DNA of 64,000 bases from Kibdelosporangium sp. MJ126-NF4 (GTDB lineage Bacteria; Actinomycetota; Actinomycetes; Mycobacteriales; Pseudonocardiaceae): positions 1,409,707-1,473,706 of the forward strand of contig NZ_CDME01000008.1 in assembly GCF_000826545.1 (NCBI RefSeq), read 5' to 3'. This document shows positions 1 to 8,595 of the stretch, one piece after another (the stretch's first letter is position 1; each line of letters starts with the position of its first letter). Position numbers and translations under genes: made by a program. Under the pieces are notes generated by a model. That model was not told the origin of the DNA, searched no databases, and saw nothing but the letters and a program-made list of their open reading frames with translations.

Positions 1-3000
1 CCCGGGCTGTGGTCGGCAGGGTGTCCGGGGACTGGCCGTCAGCCCGGTTCTCCAGGCGGGTGGTGATCGGGTAGCGGGCGTGCACGCGGTCCAGCTCTTC
101 CGGCACAGCGGGCAGGTCGGACGCGCCAGGGGTGGCTGGCATGCCGACAGCCAGCAATGCAGGCCTGCCAGTGAGTGCTGGTGCGTTCCTGGCGCGCAGC
201 AACGCGGTCAAGGTAGGGGTGTACGACGAGATCACGCGGTCAGGCACCGTGTCGGCGGCCGCGTCGGTTCGGCGCCGGGGGTGGTGGCCTGCGGCGTGCA
301 GCGGCAGCATCGCCAGCGGGCCGGTCGGGCACCACCAGATCCTCGGCCACGCCGCGTCCGGTGGGCTGGTGTGGCCCAGCCGGGTCAGCACCGGTTCGGC
401 GACGGTATCCCACAGCCAGGCGAGGACATCCAGGATCGTGTGCCGGTCCCGTTCCCGGTCGGCGAACGACCGGCCTGGATCGGTGGCGTGGCTCAGGGCG
501 TCCAGGAACGTGTTGGTTCGCGTCGTCACCGTCTCGCGGGTCAGGGTGGACAGCTCGACCACGTCCACTCCGGTCGTGGAGACCAGCAGGGCGTGGCAGC
601 CGTGGCGGCTGAGGTTGACGATGACCACCGCGCCTGAGCCGGCCGCGGCACGGAGTTCGGTGAACGATGTGGGGTGGAGGAACCGCTCGAACCCGGGCAT
701 TGCGCGGATCTGGCCGATGAGGTCGTCGAACTCGCGGGCGGCGCGCATGCGCTCCTCGGCCACGCGGTTGTGTTCGGCTCGTGCCGACCCGACGGGATCG
801 TCGTCGTCGGACAGCGCCATCGAGGGCAGCGGCGTGTCCAACCGCGTCCGGATCTGGTCGAGGCGCTCGGCCATGGCGGGTTCGCGTTCGGCCAGTTCGG
901 TGAGGTCGGTGCGGAGGTTGAAGAGTTGTGCCCACAGCACAGACCGGCCGGCGTCGAGCAGTTCCACCGCCTCCTCAGGACGGCCTGCGTGGACCGCGCA
1001 CGCCGCGGCGTCCGCGGCCAGGCCACTCCAGCGCGCGACCCGGTCCTCCTGGGTGGCGCGGGACAGGCCGTGCGAGGCGAACCGCGGAAGCAGACGTACC
1101 GCAGCCGCGAACCCGTCCGCCGCCGAGTCGATCCGGTCGGCGTGCATCGCCGCGTGTCCCCACAACCCGGCCGCGGTTATCCTGTCCGCGAGCGGCCCCG
1201 ACTCGATGCCATGTGCCTCGACGAAGGCGACGATCGCGTGGTTGACATCGACCGGTTGACGGGTGCGTTTGAACCGGTCGAGGAGCATCCCGCCGAGGGC
1301 GTTCAAGGCTGGCACGCGTTCGGGATGATCGCGTGGTGTGCTGGCAACCGCCTCGCCCGCGGTGGTGATCGCCTCGTCCAGGTCGGCCGGTTCGCCGGTG
1401 CGTTCGAACCGGAAACTCAGGATGACGGCGAGATTCACCAATCGAATGGCACGGCCGGGATCGTCGGGCGGGGTGGCGGCGGCCGTGTCGCGGGCAATGG
1501 ACAGTGCCTCGTCCAGGTCGCTCGGCTCGGCGGTGTGACGGTACCGGGCCCGCAGCGCGAAGCTGAGTGTGTTCAGGAGAGTAGAGCGCAGCGGATGGTC
1601 GTGCGGCGTGCCCGCGACCGCCTGTCGGCTGGCGGTGATGGCCTCGTCGAGATCGGTCGGTTCGACGGTGTGCTTGAACCGGTCGATCAGCGCCGTGCCG
1701 AGGTTGATCAGGAAGATCTGATGGAATGGGTTGTCCGGCCGGGTGGCGGCGATCGCGTCGCGGTCGAGCGCGATGCTGTCGTCCAGGTCGGCCAGGCGAT
1801 CGGTGTGCATGTAGCGGGCGTGTAGTGCCGAGCCGAGATTGGACAGGTGCCGTTGGTATCTGGCGTGCTCGGGTGCGGTGTTTGCGACCGCCTGGCGGCA
1901 GGCGACGACGGCCCCGTCCAGGTCGGCCTCCTGATTGGTGCGCCGGTACCGTTCGTGCAGGGCGGCGCCGATCAGGTCCTGGATTCCGGGGTAGTCGGGG
2001 TGCGTGGCCGACGTTGTGCGCACCGCGTCGCGGAGGGCGCGGATGCTCTCGTCGATATCGGCCACCTGACCGGTGTGTTTGAACCTGCTCAGCAACGCGG
2101 ACCCGAGGCCTGATCGGCGCAGGGCGAAATCCGTGTGGTCGCCAGGCGTGGCGACCACTGCCTGACGATGTGCGGCGATGGCGTCGTCGAGGTTGGCCGG
2201 GTCGCCGGTGCGGTCGAACCGGGCGAGCAACGCCGTGCCGTACTGCGAATGGATTTTCGCGAAGCTCGGGTCCTCCGGGGTGATCGCGGCCGTCGCGGTG
2301 CGGGCGGCGGCGACCGAACCCTCCACATCGGACAGTTGGCTTGTCGATTCGAACCGGGCGAGCAGCGTGCGTCCGAGATTGTGATGCAGTCCCGCGTAGT
2401 TCGAGTCGTCGGGGTCGGTGGCGGCGCATGCCTCGTTGAACGCCGTGATCGCGTCGGTCAGGGCGTCCTGGCTTCCGGTGGTGATGAACTGTTCGTGCAG
2501 CGCCAGACCGAGAGTGGTCACGCAGGCGACGCGGTCTGGATGGCCAGGCTCGGCGGCCGCCGCGGCCGCGCGTCCGGTCGTGACGGCCTCGTCCAGATCT
2601 TCCCGACGGCCGGTGTGCTCAGACCGGACGCGGAGCGTCGCCGACAGGTTCGCCAGATACCCCGGACGGCGGACCGCGTCCGAGAGAGTCCCGGCCAGCG
2701 CCTCGCGACCTGCGGTGACGGCCTCGTTCAGGTCGTCGAACCGGCCGATGCGCTCGAAGCGGTCACGGAGCGCGAGACCGAGCTGGGAGTGCACCGCGGG
2801 CCGCTCGACCGCCACCGCCGACAGGGCGGCCAGCGCCATGCGCAACGCGGCGATCACCGCGTCGAGGTCGGCCAACTGGTCGACGAGGTGGCGTCGGGCG
2901 TTCAACACCCGGACGACAGCGAGCAGACGCTCGGCCCGCGCCGCGTCCCCGGGCGGAGTGGTGTCAGCGGCCTCGGTGAACGCGCTGAGGGCAGCGTCCA

Positions 3001-3721
3001 GGTCGGCCGGTTGGCGCAGCCGGATGAACCGTTCCTCAATGGCACAGCCCAGATTGAACAGGCGGCCAGGGCGGTGCGGCTGCCCGGGCGGCGACGCGGC
3101 CAGCGCCTCCCGAGCCGCGGTGATGGCGTGATCCATCGCTACAAGCGTCAGTTCCTGGTTGCTGGCACCGTGGGTGTCGATCGGCTCCTCGGTCGCAAGC
3201 GCGATGGCGTACGGACTTATGATGGCTTCGGTCTGCCGGACCGGATCGATGGTGACGATGATTCCGGACGAATCGACAGTGTTCAGCGCCGCGCAGCCAG
3301 GGCAGCGAACCACCGTGTCATTCCGGTAACGCAGCGCGTCGTGCCACGAATGTTCGCACCGGCCGCAGTTCACCCGCACGACGAAGTTGTCGCCGTCGTG
3401 TCGGGCCGCCATTCTCAGACCAAACACGTTGGTGATCGAATCGATGCGCCCGACGCAGTCCGCCGACCTCGTATCGGCCTGCCATGGCAGCAGATTCTCC
3501 AGGTACAGCCCCTCGACATCCACACCCCAGTTCCCCTGCGGGGTCTCGACCACGATGTAGAACAACTCGCGCTCGACGCGTTTGGTCAACAAGAACGCCT
3601 TCGCGATCTCCGCGTCGGCGGCGCGGTAGGTCTCGTAGACAGCGCCATTCTGGTTGGTTTCGGTGAAGACGTACGTGGGCTGGTCCTTGTTCGGCGTCGG
3701 CTCGCGTTTCGACCAGCTCAT
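1..3721 (-). CDS. TPR-repeat CHAT-domain protease, C-terminus cut by the window edge
   Basis: The frame is open from an ATG at 3721 (GGAGG at 3726-3730, 4 nt away) to the left edge, giving about 1,240 residues without a stop. Residues about 118-140 carry two CxxC pairs (CGRC, CPGC), a zinc-ribbon-like element. From about 195 to 855 there are roughly 14-15 degenerate units of about 45 residues with the pattern 'DLDxAI...R.A...TP..HP......LG..L..RF..T', which are TPR-like. The C-terminal part starts a CHAT (caspase-HetF-TPR) domain near residue 1033; the catalytic-His segment MLPLHAAGHH lies at about 1138-1147. The cysteine that would complete the dyad should lie beyond the edge. CHAT proteins are cysteine proteases, some in defence or cell-death systems; the substrate here is unknown. 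It is divergent from the molybdopterin gene at 3979. Confidence 0.85.
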   Translation of the reverse strand, partial: MSWSKREPTPNKDQPTYVFTETNQNGAVYETYRAADAEIAKAFLLTKRVERELFYIVVETPQGNWGVDVEGLYLENLLPWQADTRSADCVGRIDSITNVFGLRMAARHDGDNFVVRVNCGRCEHSWHDALRYRNDTVVRCPGCAALNTVDSSGIIVTIDPVRQTEAIISPYAIALATEEPIDTHGASNQELTLVAMDHAITAAREALAASPPGQPHRPGRLFNLGCAIEERFIRLRQPADLDAALSAFTEAADTTPPGDAARAERLLAVVRVLNARRHLVDQLADLDAVIAALRMALAALSAVAVERPAVHSQLGLALRDRFERIGRFDDLNEAVTAGREALAGTLSDAVRRPGYLANLSATLRVRSEHTGRREDLDEAVTTGRAAAAAAEPGHPDRVACVTTLGLALHEQFITTGSQDALTDAITAFNEACAATDPDDSNYAGLHHNLGRTLLARFESTSQLSDVEGSVAAARTATAAITPEDPSFAKIHSQYGTALLARFDRTGDPANLDDAIAAHRQAVVATPGDHTDFALRRSGLGSALLSRFKHTGQVADIDESIRALRDAVRTTSATHPDYPGIQDLIGAALHERYRRTNQEADLDGAVVACRQAVANTAPEHARYQRHLSNLGSALHARYMHTDRLADLDDSIALDRDAIAATRPDNPFHQIFLINLGTALIDRFKHTVEPTDLDEAITASRQAVAGTPHDHPLRSTLLNTLSFALRARYRHTAEPSDLDEALSIARDTAAATPPDDPGRAIRLVNLAVILSFRFERTGEPADLDEAITTAGEAVASTPRDHPERVPALNALGGMLLDRFKRTRQPVDVNHAIVAFVEAHGIESGPLADRITAAGLWGHAAMHADRIDSAADGFAAAVRLLPRFASHGLSRATQEDRVARWSGLAADAAACAVHAGRPEEAVELLDAGRSVLWAQLFNLRTDLTELAEREPAMAERLDQIRTRLDTPLPSMALSDDDDPVGSARAEHNRVAEERMRAAREFDDLIGQIRAMPGFERFLHPTSFTELRAAAGSGAVVIVNLSRHGCHALLVSTTGVDVVELSTLTRETVTTRTNTFLDALSHATDPGRSFADRERDRHTILDVLAWLWDTVAEPVLTRLGHTSPPDAAWPRIWWCPTGPLAMLPLHAAGHHPRRRTDAAADTVPDRVISSYTPTLTALLRARNAPALTGRPALLAVGMPATPGASDLPAVPEELDRVHARYPITTRLENRADGQSPDTLPTTAR

Positions 3722-3822
3722 CGAACCTCCCCATGGTCCCCAGGCACATTGTCACCGTAGCGTTCCCGGCAGGCGACCAAACCGTCGGACATGAAGTAGT
3801 GACTCCGGCGCTGTGGAAGTCA

Positions 3823-3848
3823 AAGCCGCTCCTGAGGAGGAGTGGCTT
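3823..3848. promoter_or_regulatory. 11-bp hairpin in the divergent 3722-3978 intergenic region
   Basis: Arms 3823-3833 and 3838-3848 pair over 11 bp (one G-T) around a GAGG tetraloop. A second perfect 8-bp inverted repeat (3924-3931 with 3940-3947) lies just before the molybdopterin gene. The space separates two divergent starts, so these are more likely operators or leader structures than terminators. No clear -10/-35 pair was seen. Confidence 0.35.
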
Positions 3849-3978
3849 CACTCCTGTGGGTGATCTCGGGGCGGGAGGCGGAGGAGATGGTGGTCCGGTG
3901 GGGATCACATCGATCACCGGGTACCGACCGACAGTGACATCGGTCGGCCACCCCCGCGCTGGGCGAAAGGCCTGACAG

Positions 3979-4683
3979 ATGAGGCACGGCAAGAGACTTC
4001 CGCCAGGACAACGCCCGGTCGAGGGATTTCCCCGGTTCGGCTCGCACCTTGCCCGACCTGCCCCGGCCGTTCCTGCCGACCCGGTGATCGAGGTACGCGG
4101 GGCGGTCACCGACGAATTCGACCTTCCGCTGGCCGCGCTCTCGGCCCTGCCGAGGAAGGAGATCTCAGCCGACTTCCACTGCGTTGCCGGCTGGACGGCG
4201 ACCGACCTGCACTGGGAAGGCGTCTCATTCGAGACGTTCTACCGTGCCCACATCGAGCCGGTACTTGCGCCAGGAACATCGATCACGCATGTCAAGTGTC
4301 GCGGACTCGACGGGTGGGAGGCCGCGGTGACGATCGACGACATCCTGGCCGACGACGTGCTGATCGCCCAGAATCTCCACGGCCACCCCCTCGACAGCGA
4401 CCACGGAGCACCGGCCCGGCTGGTCAGCCCCAGCCAGTACGGTTACATCAGCGTCAAACACCTCGCCAGGGTCGAGCTTCTGACCACCGCACCGGCAAAC
4501 ACCGAAGGCCTCCTGCTCAGGAGCCATCCCCGGGGCAGGGTTTGGCAGGAGGAGCGCCACGGCCTGCTCCCCGGACGGGCGGTGCGCCCCGTCTACCGGG
4601 CCCTGATCCGCCCCATCAGGTTCCTCAGCGCCCGCGGCGCCCGCGACCGCCACACGCCAAGGCAACCCAGTTCTCCGAAATGA
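3979..4683 (+). CDS. molybdopterin-dependent oxidoreductase, sulfite-oxidase/MsrP fold
   Basis: The 234-residue protein matches the short, cofactor-domain-only group of the sulfite oxidase family (YuiH/MsrP-like). The N-terminal 'PVEGFPRFGSHLARP' is followed by 'VIEVRGAV', and Cys68 in ADFHCVAGW is the expected molybdenum-ligating cysteine. Later conserved stretches are 'HVKCRGLDGWEAAV' and 'GAPARLVSPSQYGYISVKHL', typical of the Mo-pterin pocket. No Tat signal or haem domain is visible, so it is probably cytosolic and needs a separate electron donor. The substrate is not evident; family members reduce or oxidise sulfoxide or sulfite-like compounds. It stands alone, divergent from the CHAT gene. 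Confidence 0.85.
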   Translation: MRHGKRLPPGQRPVEGFPRFGSHLARPAPAVPADPVIEVRGAVTDEFDLPLAALSALPRKEISADFHCVAGWTATDLHWEGVSFETFYRAHIEPVLAPGTSITHVKCRGLDGWEAAVTIDDILADDVLIAQNLHGHPLDSDHGAPARLVSPSQYGYISVKHLARVELLTTAPANTEGLLLRSHPRGRVWQEERHGLLPGRAVRPVYRALIRPIRFLSARGARDRHTPRQPSSPK

Positions 4684-4832
4684 CAACCTCCCGACGTGAC
4701 GGCACCTGTGATGTGCAGGTGGGGCGCCCTGCTCGACGATTGGCCGAGCTTGGTGTCGGATCCTGGGTGTGCTGTTCGTGGTGTGGGTGAGCGGCCTGCC
4801 ACGAGGGCACCGCCAGGATCACAGGGGATGAG

Positions 4833-5666
4833 ATGTCGCACCCGCAGCCTGTAGCCCGCCGTATGTACGACCTGGTCGAGCCCATCGGCCTGGTGCCCTA
4901 CCTGGCCGACGGGGCGGACGATGCCCTGATGTCGTTGGGCCTGCGCAACCAGTGGGACGCCTACTTCGCCGGTCGGGCCGCGCCGTTGGGTCGGTCGGTG
5001 TCGGCTGAGGTGGTCCACGCGGTCTTCTACAACTTCGCCCCCGGCGAGGTGGCACGCCACATCCCGCGGGTCTGGGACCTGACCACGCCCGAGGCAGCAC
5101 TGGCTGCCCGCGAGCGGGGATGTGTCGCGGCGATGCGGCGGATCCTCAGTGACCTCGCCGACGGCCCCGGAGTCGCGCGCGCCGGTGACCTGCTGCTGAG
5201 GGCGGCGACCAGCGCACCGGTGGAGGGACGCGCGCTCTACGCCGCCCTGCGCGCGCTGCCGGTGCCGCAGGAGCCGGTGGCCCGGTTGTGGCACGCGGCC
5301 ACGCTGCTGCGCGAGCACCGCGGCGACGGCCACATCGTCGCGTTGATGGCCGAGGGGATCGGCGGGACGGAGGCCCACGTGCTGCATGCCCTGTCCGTGG
5401 ACATGCCCGCCCACGAGTTCGGCCGAGTCCACCATCTGCCTGCCGCGCAACTGACTGCGGTCATCGACGGCATGCGCGCCCGCGGTCTGGTCGGGACCGA
5501 CGGTTGGCTTACCGCCGCCGGGCGCGCCACGAAGGAACGAGTCGAGGCGCTGACCGACCGGCTCGCCGAGGCGCCGTACAACGCCCTGAGCTCCAGCGAA
5601 CTCGACCGCCTCGCCACCGACCTCGAACCGATCTCAGCCGCCATCCGGAAGGACTTCCCGTGGTAG
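4833..5666 (+). CDS. SCO6745-family helix-turn-helix protein
   Basis: The protein has 277 residues. Its N-terminus (RMYDLVEPIGLVPYL) and 'APLGRSVSAEVVHAVFYNF' are typical of the actinobacterial SCO6745 family, whose C-terminal part is winged-helix-like. The C-terminal 'LTAVIDGMRARGLVGTDGWLTAAGRATKERVEAL' pattern resembles the DNA-binding half of MarR-like proteins. The family is common in actinomycetes but its biochemical role is not established. ATG 4833 was chosen because conserved sequence begins immediately. It has about 150 nt of leader and no operon partner. Confidence 0.75.
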   Translation: MSHPQPVARRMYDLVEPIGLVPYLADGADDALMSLGLRNQWDAYFAGRAAPLGRSVSAEVVHAVFYNFAPGEVARHIPRVWDLTTPEAALAARERGCVAAMRRILSDLADGPGVARAGDLLLRAATSAPVEGRALYAALRALPVPQEPVARLWHAATLLREHRGDGHIVALMAEGIGGTEAHVLHALSVDMPAHEFGRVHHLPAAQLTAVIDGMRARGLVGTDGWLTAAGRATKERVEALTDRLAEAPYNALSSSELDRLATDLEPISAAIRKDFPW

Positions 5667-5836
5667 CGGTTGACACCGTCGACAGGAAGGGCGAACCCGT
5701 CACCTCACCAGCCACGAAATATGACAGATAGCGTAGCTTCCGCTGCCCGTGTGGACGCCCACACGTTCGGCGCGACGGGCGACAGAACCAAGCGGATGCG
5801 AGCCACGAAACGTGATCAGCGCTACCTGCGAGGCCA

Positions 5837-5869
5837 CGGCCGCGGCCGGTGTCATGACGACCGCGGCCG
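5837..5869. terminator. hairpin between the SCO6745-family gene and the RTX-like gene
   Basis: A perfect 9-bp inverted repeat (5837-5845 with 5861-5869) of only G and C closes a 15-nt loop and lies about 170 nt past the upstream stop. There is no T-run, as is usual for actinomycete terminators. The rest of 5667-6000 holds no convincing gene. Confidence 0.4.
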
Positions 5870-6000
5870 ACATGGTTAACGTGTAGTGGCCTTTCGGGCA
5901 GAGTATTCGGTCACGGTAGCCGTCCTGTTTTCTGAGATCAGCCTGTCTCCCTCGATCATCATGGTCGTCGAAACCATTACACGAATTAGTGGAGACACCA

Positions 6001-6434
6001 TGGCCAAGTATCGGACCGCGGCATTCATCGCGTCGAGCATCGCCGCTGTCGGCATCCTGACGTCCGGCACCGCGTCCGCGACGCCGGTGAAATCGATCAA
6101 CGCGCTTTGTCACACACAGCCGACCATCGTGGCGGAGCCCGGCATTGCGACATTCGGTACCGAGGGCACGGACTACATCCTCGGCACGCCGGGCGACGAT
6201 GAGATCTACGGCGGTGGCGGCGACGACGTGATCTGTGGCGAAGGCGGCAACGACTACGTCACCGGAGACGACGGACGCGACGAAATCCACGGCGGAGACG
6301 GCGACGACCGGATCTGGCTCGTTGACCGGACCGACGACTGGACTGACTGCGGTGGCGGCTATGACTCAGTCACCAGGGACTACGAGCCGCTGGACCGGGT
6401 CGTCGCGTCCTGTGAAGACATTGTGGGCGGATAA
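6001..6434 (+). CDS. small secreted protein with RTX-type calcium-binding repeats
   Basis: The start at ATG 6001 is set by GGAG about 9 nt upstream and by a signal peptide beginning there (MAKYRTAAFIASSIAAVGIL, cleavage expected after 'GTASA'). The 144-residue protein has three to four nonapeptide units such as GTPGDDEIYGGGGDD, GEGGNDYVTGDDGRD and GGDGDDRIW, of the GGxGxDxUx type that binds calcium in a parallel beta-roll. A C-terminal 'DRVVASCEDIVGG' provides one of three cysteines in the mature region that may form a disulfide. There is no catalytic domain, so it may be a stand-alone beta-roll with an adhesive or calcium-binding role. The target is unknown. Confidence 0.75.
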
Positions 6435-6512
6435 CCCGTCACATGCCATGCGGCTGCTGACAAATCTCCGGCCGGTTCCGCACAGATGGCGGGACCGGCC
6501 GGTTCCGCACAG

Positions 6513-6700
6513 CTCTGTCTCCGAGCCAAGACGTTCACCAGCTACGACGAAGTCGGCAACGTTGTCGATGTCTCTGCCCCGCCGTCGGCAGGGCAGACAG
6601 TCCGCAACGTCACCCGCAACACCCATCACGACACAGGATGGATCAAGACTGGCGCCGACGCGTGGAATATCACGACCAGCTTCACCTACGACAACTTCGT
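6513..6700 (+). pseudogene. RHS/YD-repeat remnant
   Basis: The translated stretch contains TSYDEVGNVVDVSAPP and, after a spacer, ITTSFTYDNF. These match the YD-repeat consensus (YDxxGNxxxxT) of RHS/YD toxins. Nothing before or after belongs to such a protein, so this is a short leftover of a gene normally thousands of bases long. Confidence 0.5.
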
Positions 6701-6821
6701 GCAGCAGCTACCTGGAGGTGCGCGAGGGCTGGGTCGTCCACGCGGCCACTTTGCCTGGCTCGCTGGGGATCTGACACTCCGAATGCCCGCGCGCGACCGC
6801 TGCTTCGGCTATTTTCGGTGT

Positions 6822-7172
6822 ATGGGGAAGAGGCGGTTACCGAGGCGGTTCAGCAGAGAATGGCAGCGGGAACGGAGCGAGCAGGCGCAAGCCGAGACCG
6901 ACGCGACGGCTGAGATGATCTACCGCGCCCGGTTCGGCCGCTACAGTCTCGCCTACTATCAGAACTGGCGGGTACGCACCGAGGACCAAGTCCTGCCGTA
7001 CCGCGGTTTCCGCGCCGGGCGCAGCCGTGTCCGGCCGGACCAGACCGGATACGACGACCCCGCCTCCGATCACGACTCGGACGAGTTCTGGGTGGTCGAC
7101 CTTCCGGTGGCTCCCGAGGTCATCGGTGACGTCATCGCTCGTGGCGATCCTGCAGACCCGGAACAGGAGTAG
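6822..7172 (+). CDS. hypothetical protein, 116 aa
   Basis: The reading frame runs on from the RHS remnant, but the N-terminus is more sensibly ATG 6822 (or ATG 6783). The product is very basic at its start (MGKRRLPRRFSREWQRER), has 'RFGRYSLAYYQNWRV' in the middle and an acidic tail (DPASDHDSDEFWVVDLP). No motif was recognised. The length and charge pattern would fit an immunity-like or orphan protein beside an RHS relic, but that is a guess. No strong ribosome-binding site separates the candidate starts. Confidence 0.4.
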   Translation: MGKRRLPRRFSREWQRERSEQAQAETDATAEMIYRARFGRYSLAYYQNWRVRTEDQVLPYRGFRAGRSRVRPDQTGYDDPASDHDSDEFWVVDLPVAPEVIGDVIARGDPADPEQE

Positions 7173-8144
7173 CAAGGTGGCATTGGGAACGTCCACAACG
7201 GATTAATCCACCGTGGACGGTTGCGCGTACCTCACCGGACCGATCGGATGGGCAGCAGATGACTCGTCCCGGTGTCACCAACCTCAAGTCCCGCAACAGA
7301 CACGTCTTTGACGACAGCGCCGGGCTCCGAGCTGTGCCGCCATCGGCGGCAGCCAAACGCAACCATCACCTCAGGCTCGCGCACGCGTGCTGGCGGACAC
7401 GAGGAAATCGTGGTGCGCGGACGCGTTTGTCCAGGGCTGTGGACAGTGGAAATCCCGGCTCGTGGCCAGTTGATCTCCGGATGTTGACCTTGATGTGAGG
7501 AGGCGCGGGCGTGCCGCGCGGGCGCACCCACGAGGGGTTGCTGTTTTACCAACAGTGAGATTCATCCGTGAATGAAAACCCTGGTATCCATGGTCCGCAG
7601 ATGGATAGGCTGTGCCCAGATCGACCTACGGTTCTGGGGGACCGCATGAGGGAAATCGTTGCCCGCCTTCTGTTGCTGTCTGTTGCGGCGAGGGCGCTGC
7701 TGATGATCGGACCGGTTGCACAAGCAGCAGCATCGGTCAAACCCGTCCTGCGCTTGTCGAAAGCCTTATCCGCGCTGGTCAGGCACCGCACATGATGACG
7801 TCGACATCGCCCACTCACGATTAGTCGGTCCCACGGCACGACTTGGGTGGCGCGGTGCCGCACATCCGGTTGAGTGGCTGGAATTTCGGACCGCGGGGAA
7901 TTCGTGGTACCGATACGTGGGCATTAATGTCGACAGTTTAGTTCGAGGTTGACGATGCGGCTGCTCTTGGTCGACATTGGGGCGTTGAACGTGGAACCTG
8001 AGCCGCTGTCATGCCATACCTCGACATATTCTTCTTCTCTCGCAATGTGGGCCTAATCTCACGGCGAGGCAGATGACTGGGTTCATGAAATTGAACTCGG
8101 GTAGCCAAGGTCGGAAAATCGACAACAGGAATAATGGAGTAAAC
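7173..8144. other. long region without a convincing gene
   Basis: About 970 nt hold only short, inconsistent reading frames. The best is 7646-7795 on the plus strand (49 residues, ATG after GGGGG), starting MREIVARLLLLSVAARALLM and resembling a signal peptide, then stopping soon after. A second frame, 7716-7952, ends in 'WYRYVGINVDSLVRG'. Together they look like a decayed exported-protein gene. The last 150 nt (about 8000-8144) are locally AT-richer and probably contain the bacteriocin promoter. Confidence 0.4.
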
Positions 8145-8495
8145 ATGGCAATAGGTTCGAAGTTCCTGCAAGTCGCGAAGGTGGCGTCGGTCGCTTCGTT
8201 TGTGCTGCTGTCCCCGGGAATCGCCTCGGCCGCGCAAGCCAGCGAGGCTGCTCCGGCGCCTGAGCCGCGCTGCCAAAAGGCCGAAGGAGGCGACTGGTGT
8301 CAGGGCTGGGAGCTGAGCGGCTTGCAAAAGCGCTGCTACTCGAACTACATCCACCCCAACAACTACCACAGCTCGACCGCGGTCCTCGGGTCCGCCGTCG
8401 ACAAGAAATTTGCCAGTGCCGGCAACTGGTCCCAAGCCAGTACCGTGTCCGGCGCCGGTCTCACTTGCTACACCTACTACAACGCCAACGCATGA
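8145..8495 (+). CDS. lactococcin 972-family bacteriocin precursor
   Basis: ATG 8145 follows GGAG. Residues about 1-29 form a Sec signal peptide ending 'GIASA'. The mature part shows the family pattern: WCQGWELSG, then YSNYIHPNNYHSST, then 'AGNWSQAS', ending in an aromatic 'CYTYYNANA'. Lactococcin 972 family peptides are unmodified, Sec-exported and act at the cell wall (lipid II). The mature peptide here has four cysteines and could form two disulfides, unlike lactococcin 972 itself as I recall it. The three downstream genes are the membrane and ATPase partners usual for this family, supporting the call. Confidence 0.85.
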   Translation: MAIGSKFLQVAKVASVASFVLLSPGIASAAQASEAAPAPEPRCQKAEGGDWCQGWELSGLQKRCYSNYIHPNNYHSSTAVLGSAVDKKFASAGNWSQASTVSGAGLTCYTYYNANA

Positions 8496-8530
8496 TCCTG
8501 CCTTGATGCCCTGGGCTCGATCGGGGTGAA

Positions 8531-8570
8531 GCGGGTGTCGGGTCCGCCAAATACTGGATCCGACACCTGC
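8531..8570 (+). terminator. hairpin between bacteriocin gene and its transport/immunity genes
   Basis: Arms 8531-8545 and 8556-8570 pair over 15 bp with two G-T wobbles around a 10-nt loop, 36 nt after the bacteriocin stop. It could partially terminate, keeping peptide mRNA above ABC mRNA, or stabilise the 3' end. Confidence 0.55.
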
Positions 8571-8595
8571 ATTCCCGTCGATCGAATTCTTTACC

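Noticed and set aside
132..2429. Long open frames on both strands overlapping the CHAT gene
   Set aside because: They are shadows of the TPR repeats in the wrong frames; only the frame from 3721 gives TPR and CHAT motifs, and it has no stop to the left edge.
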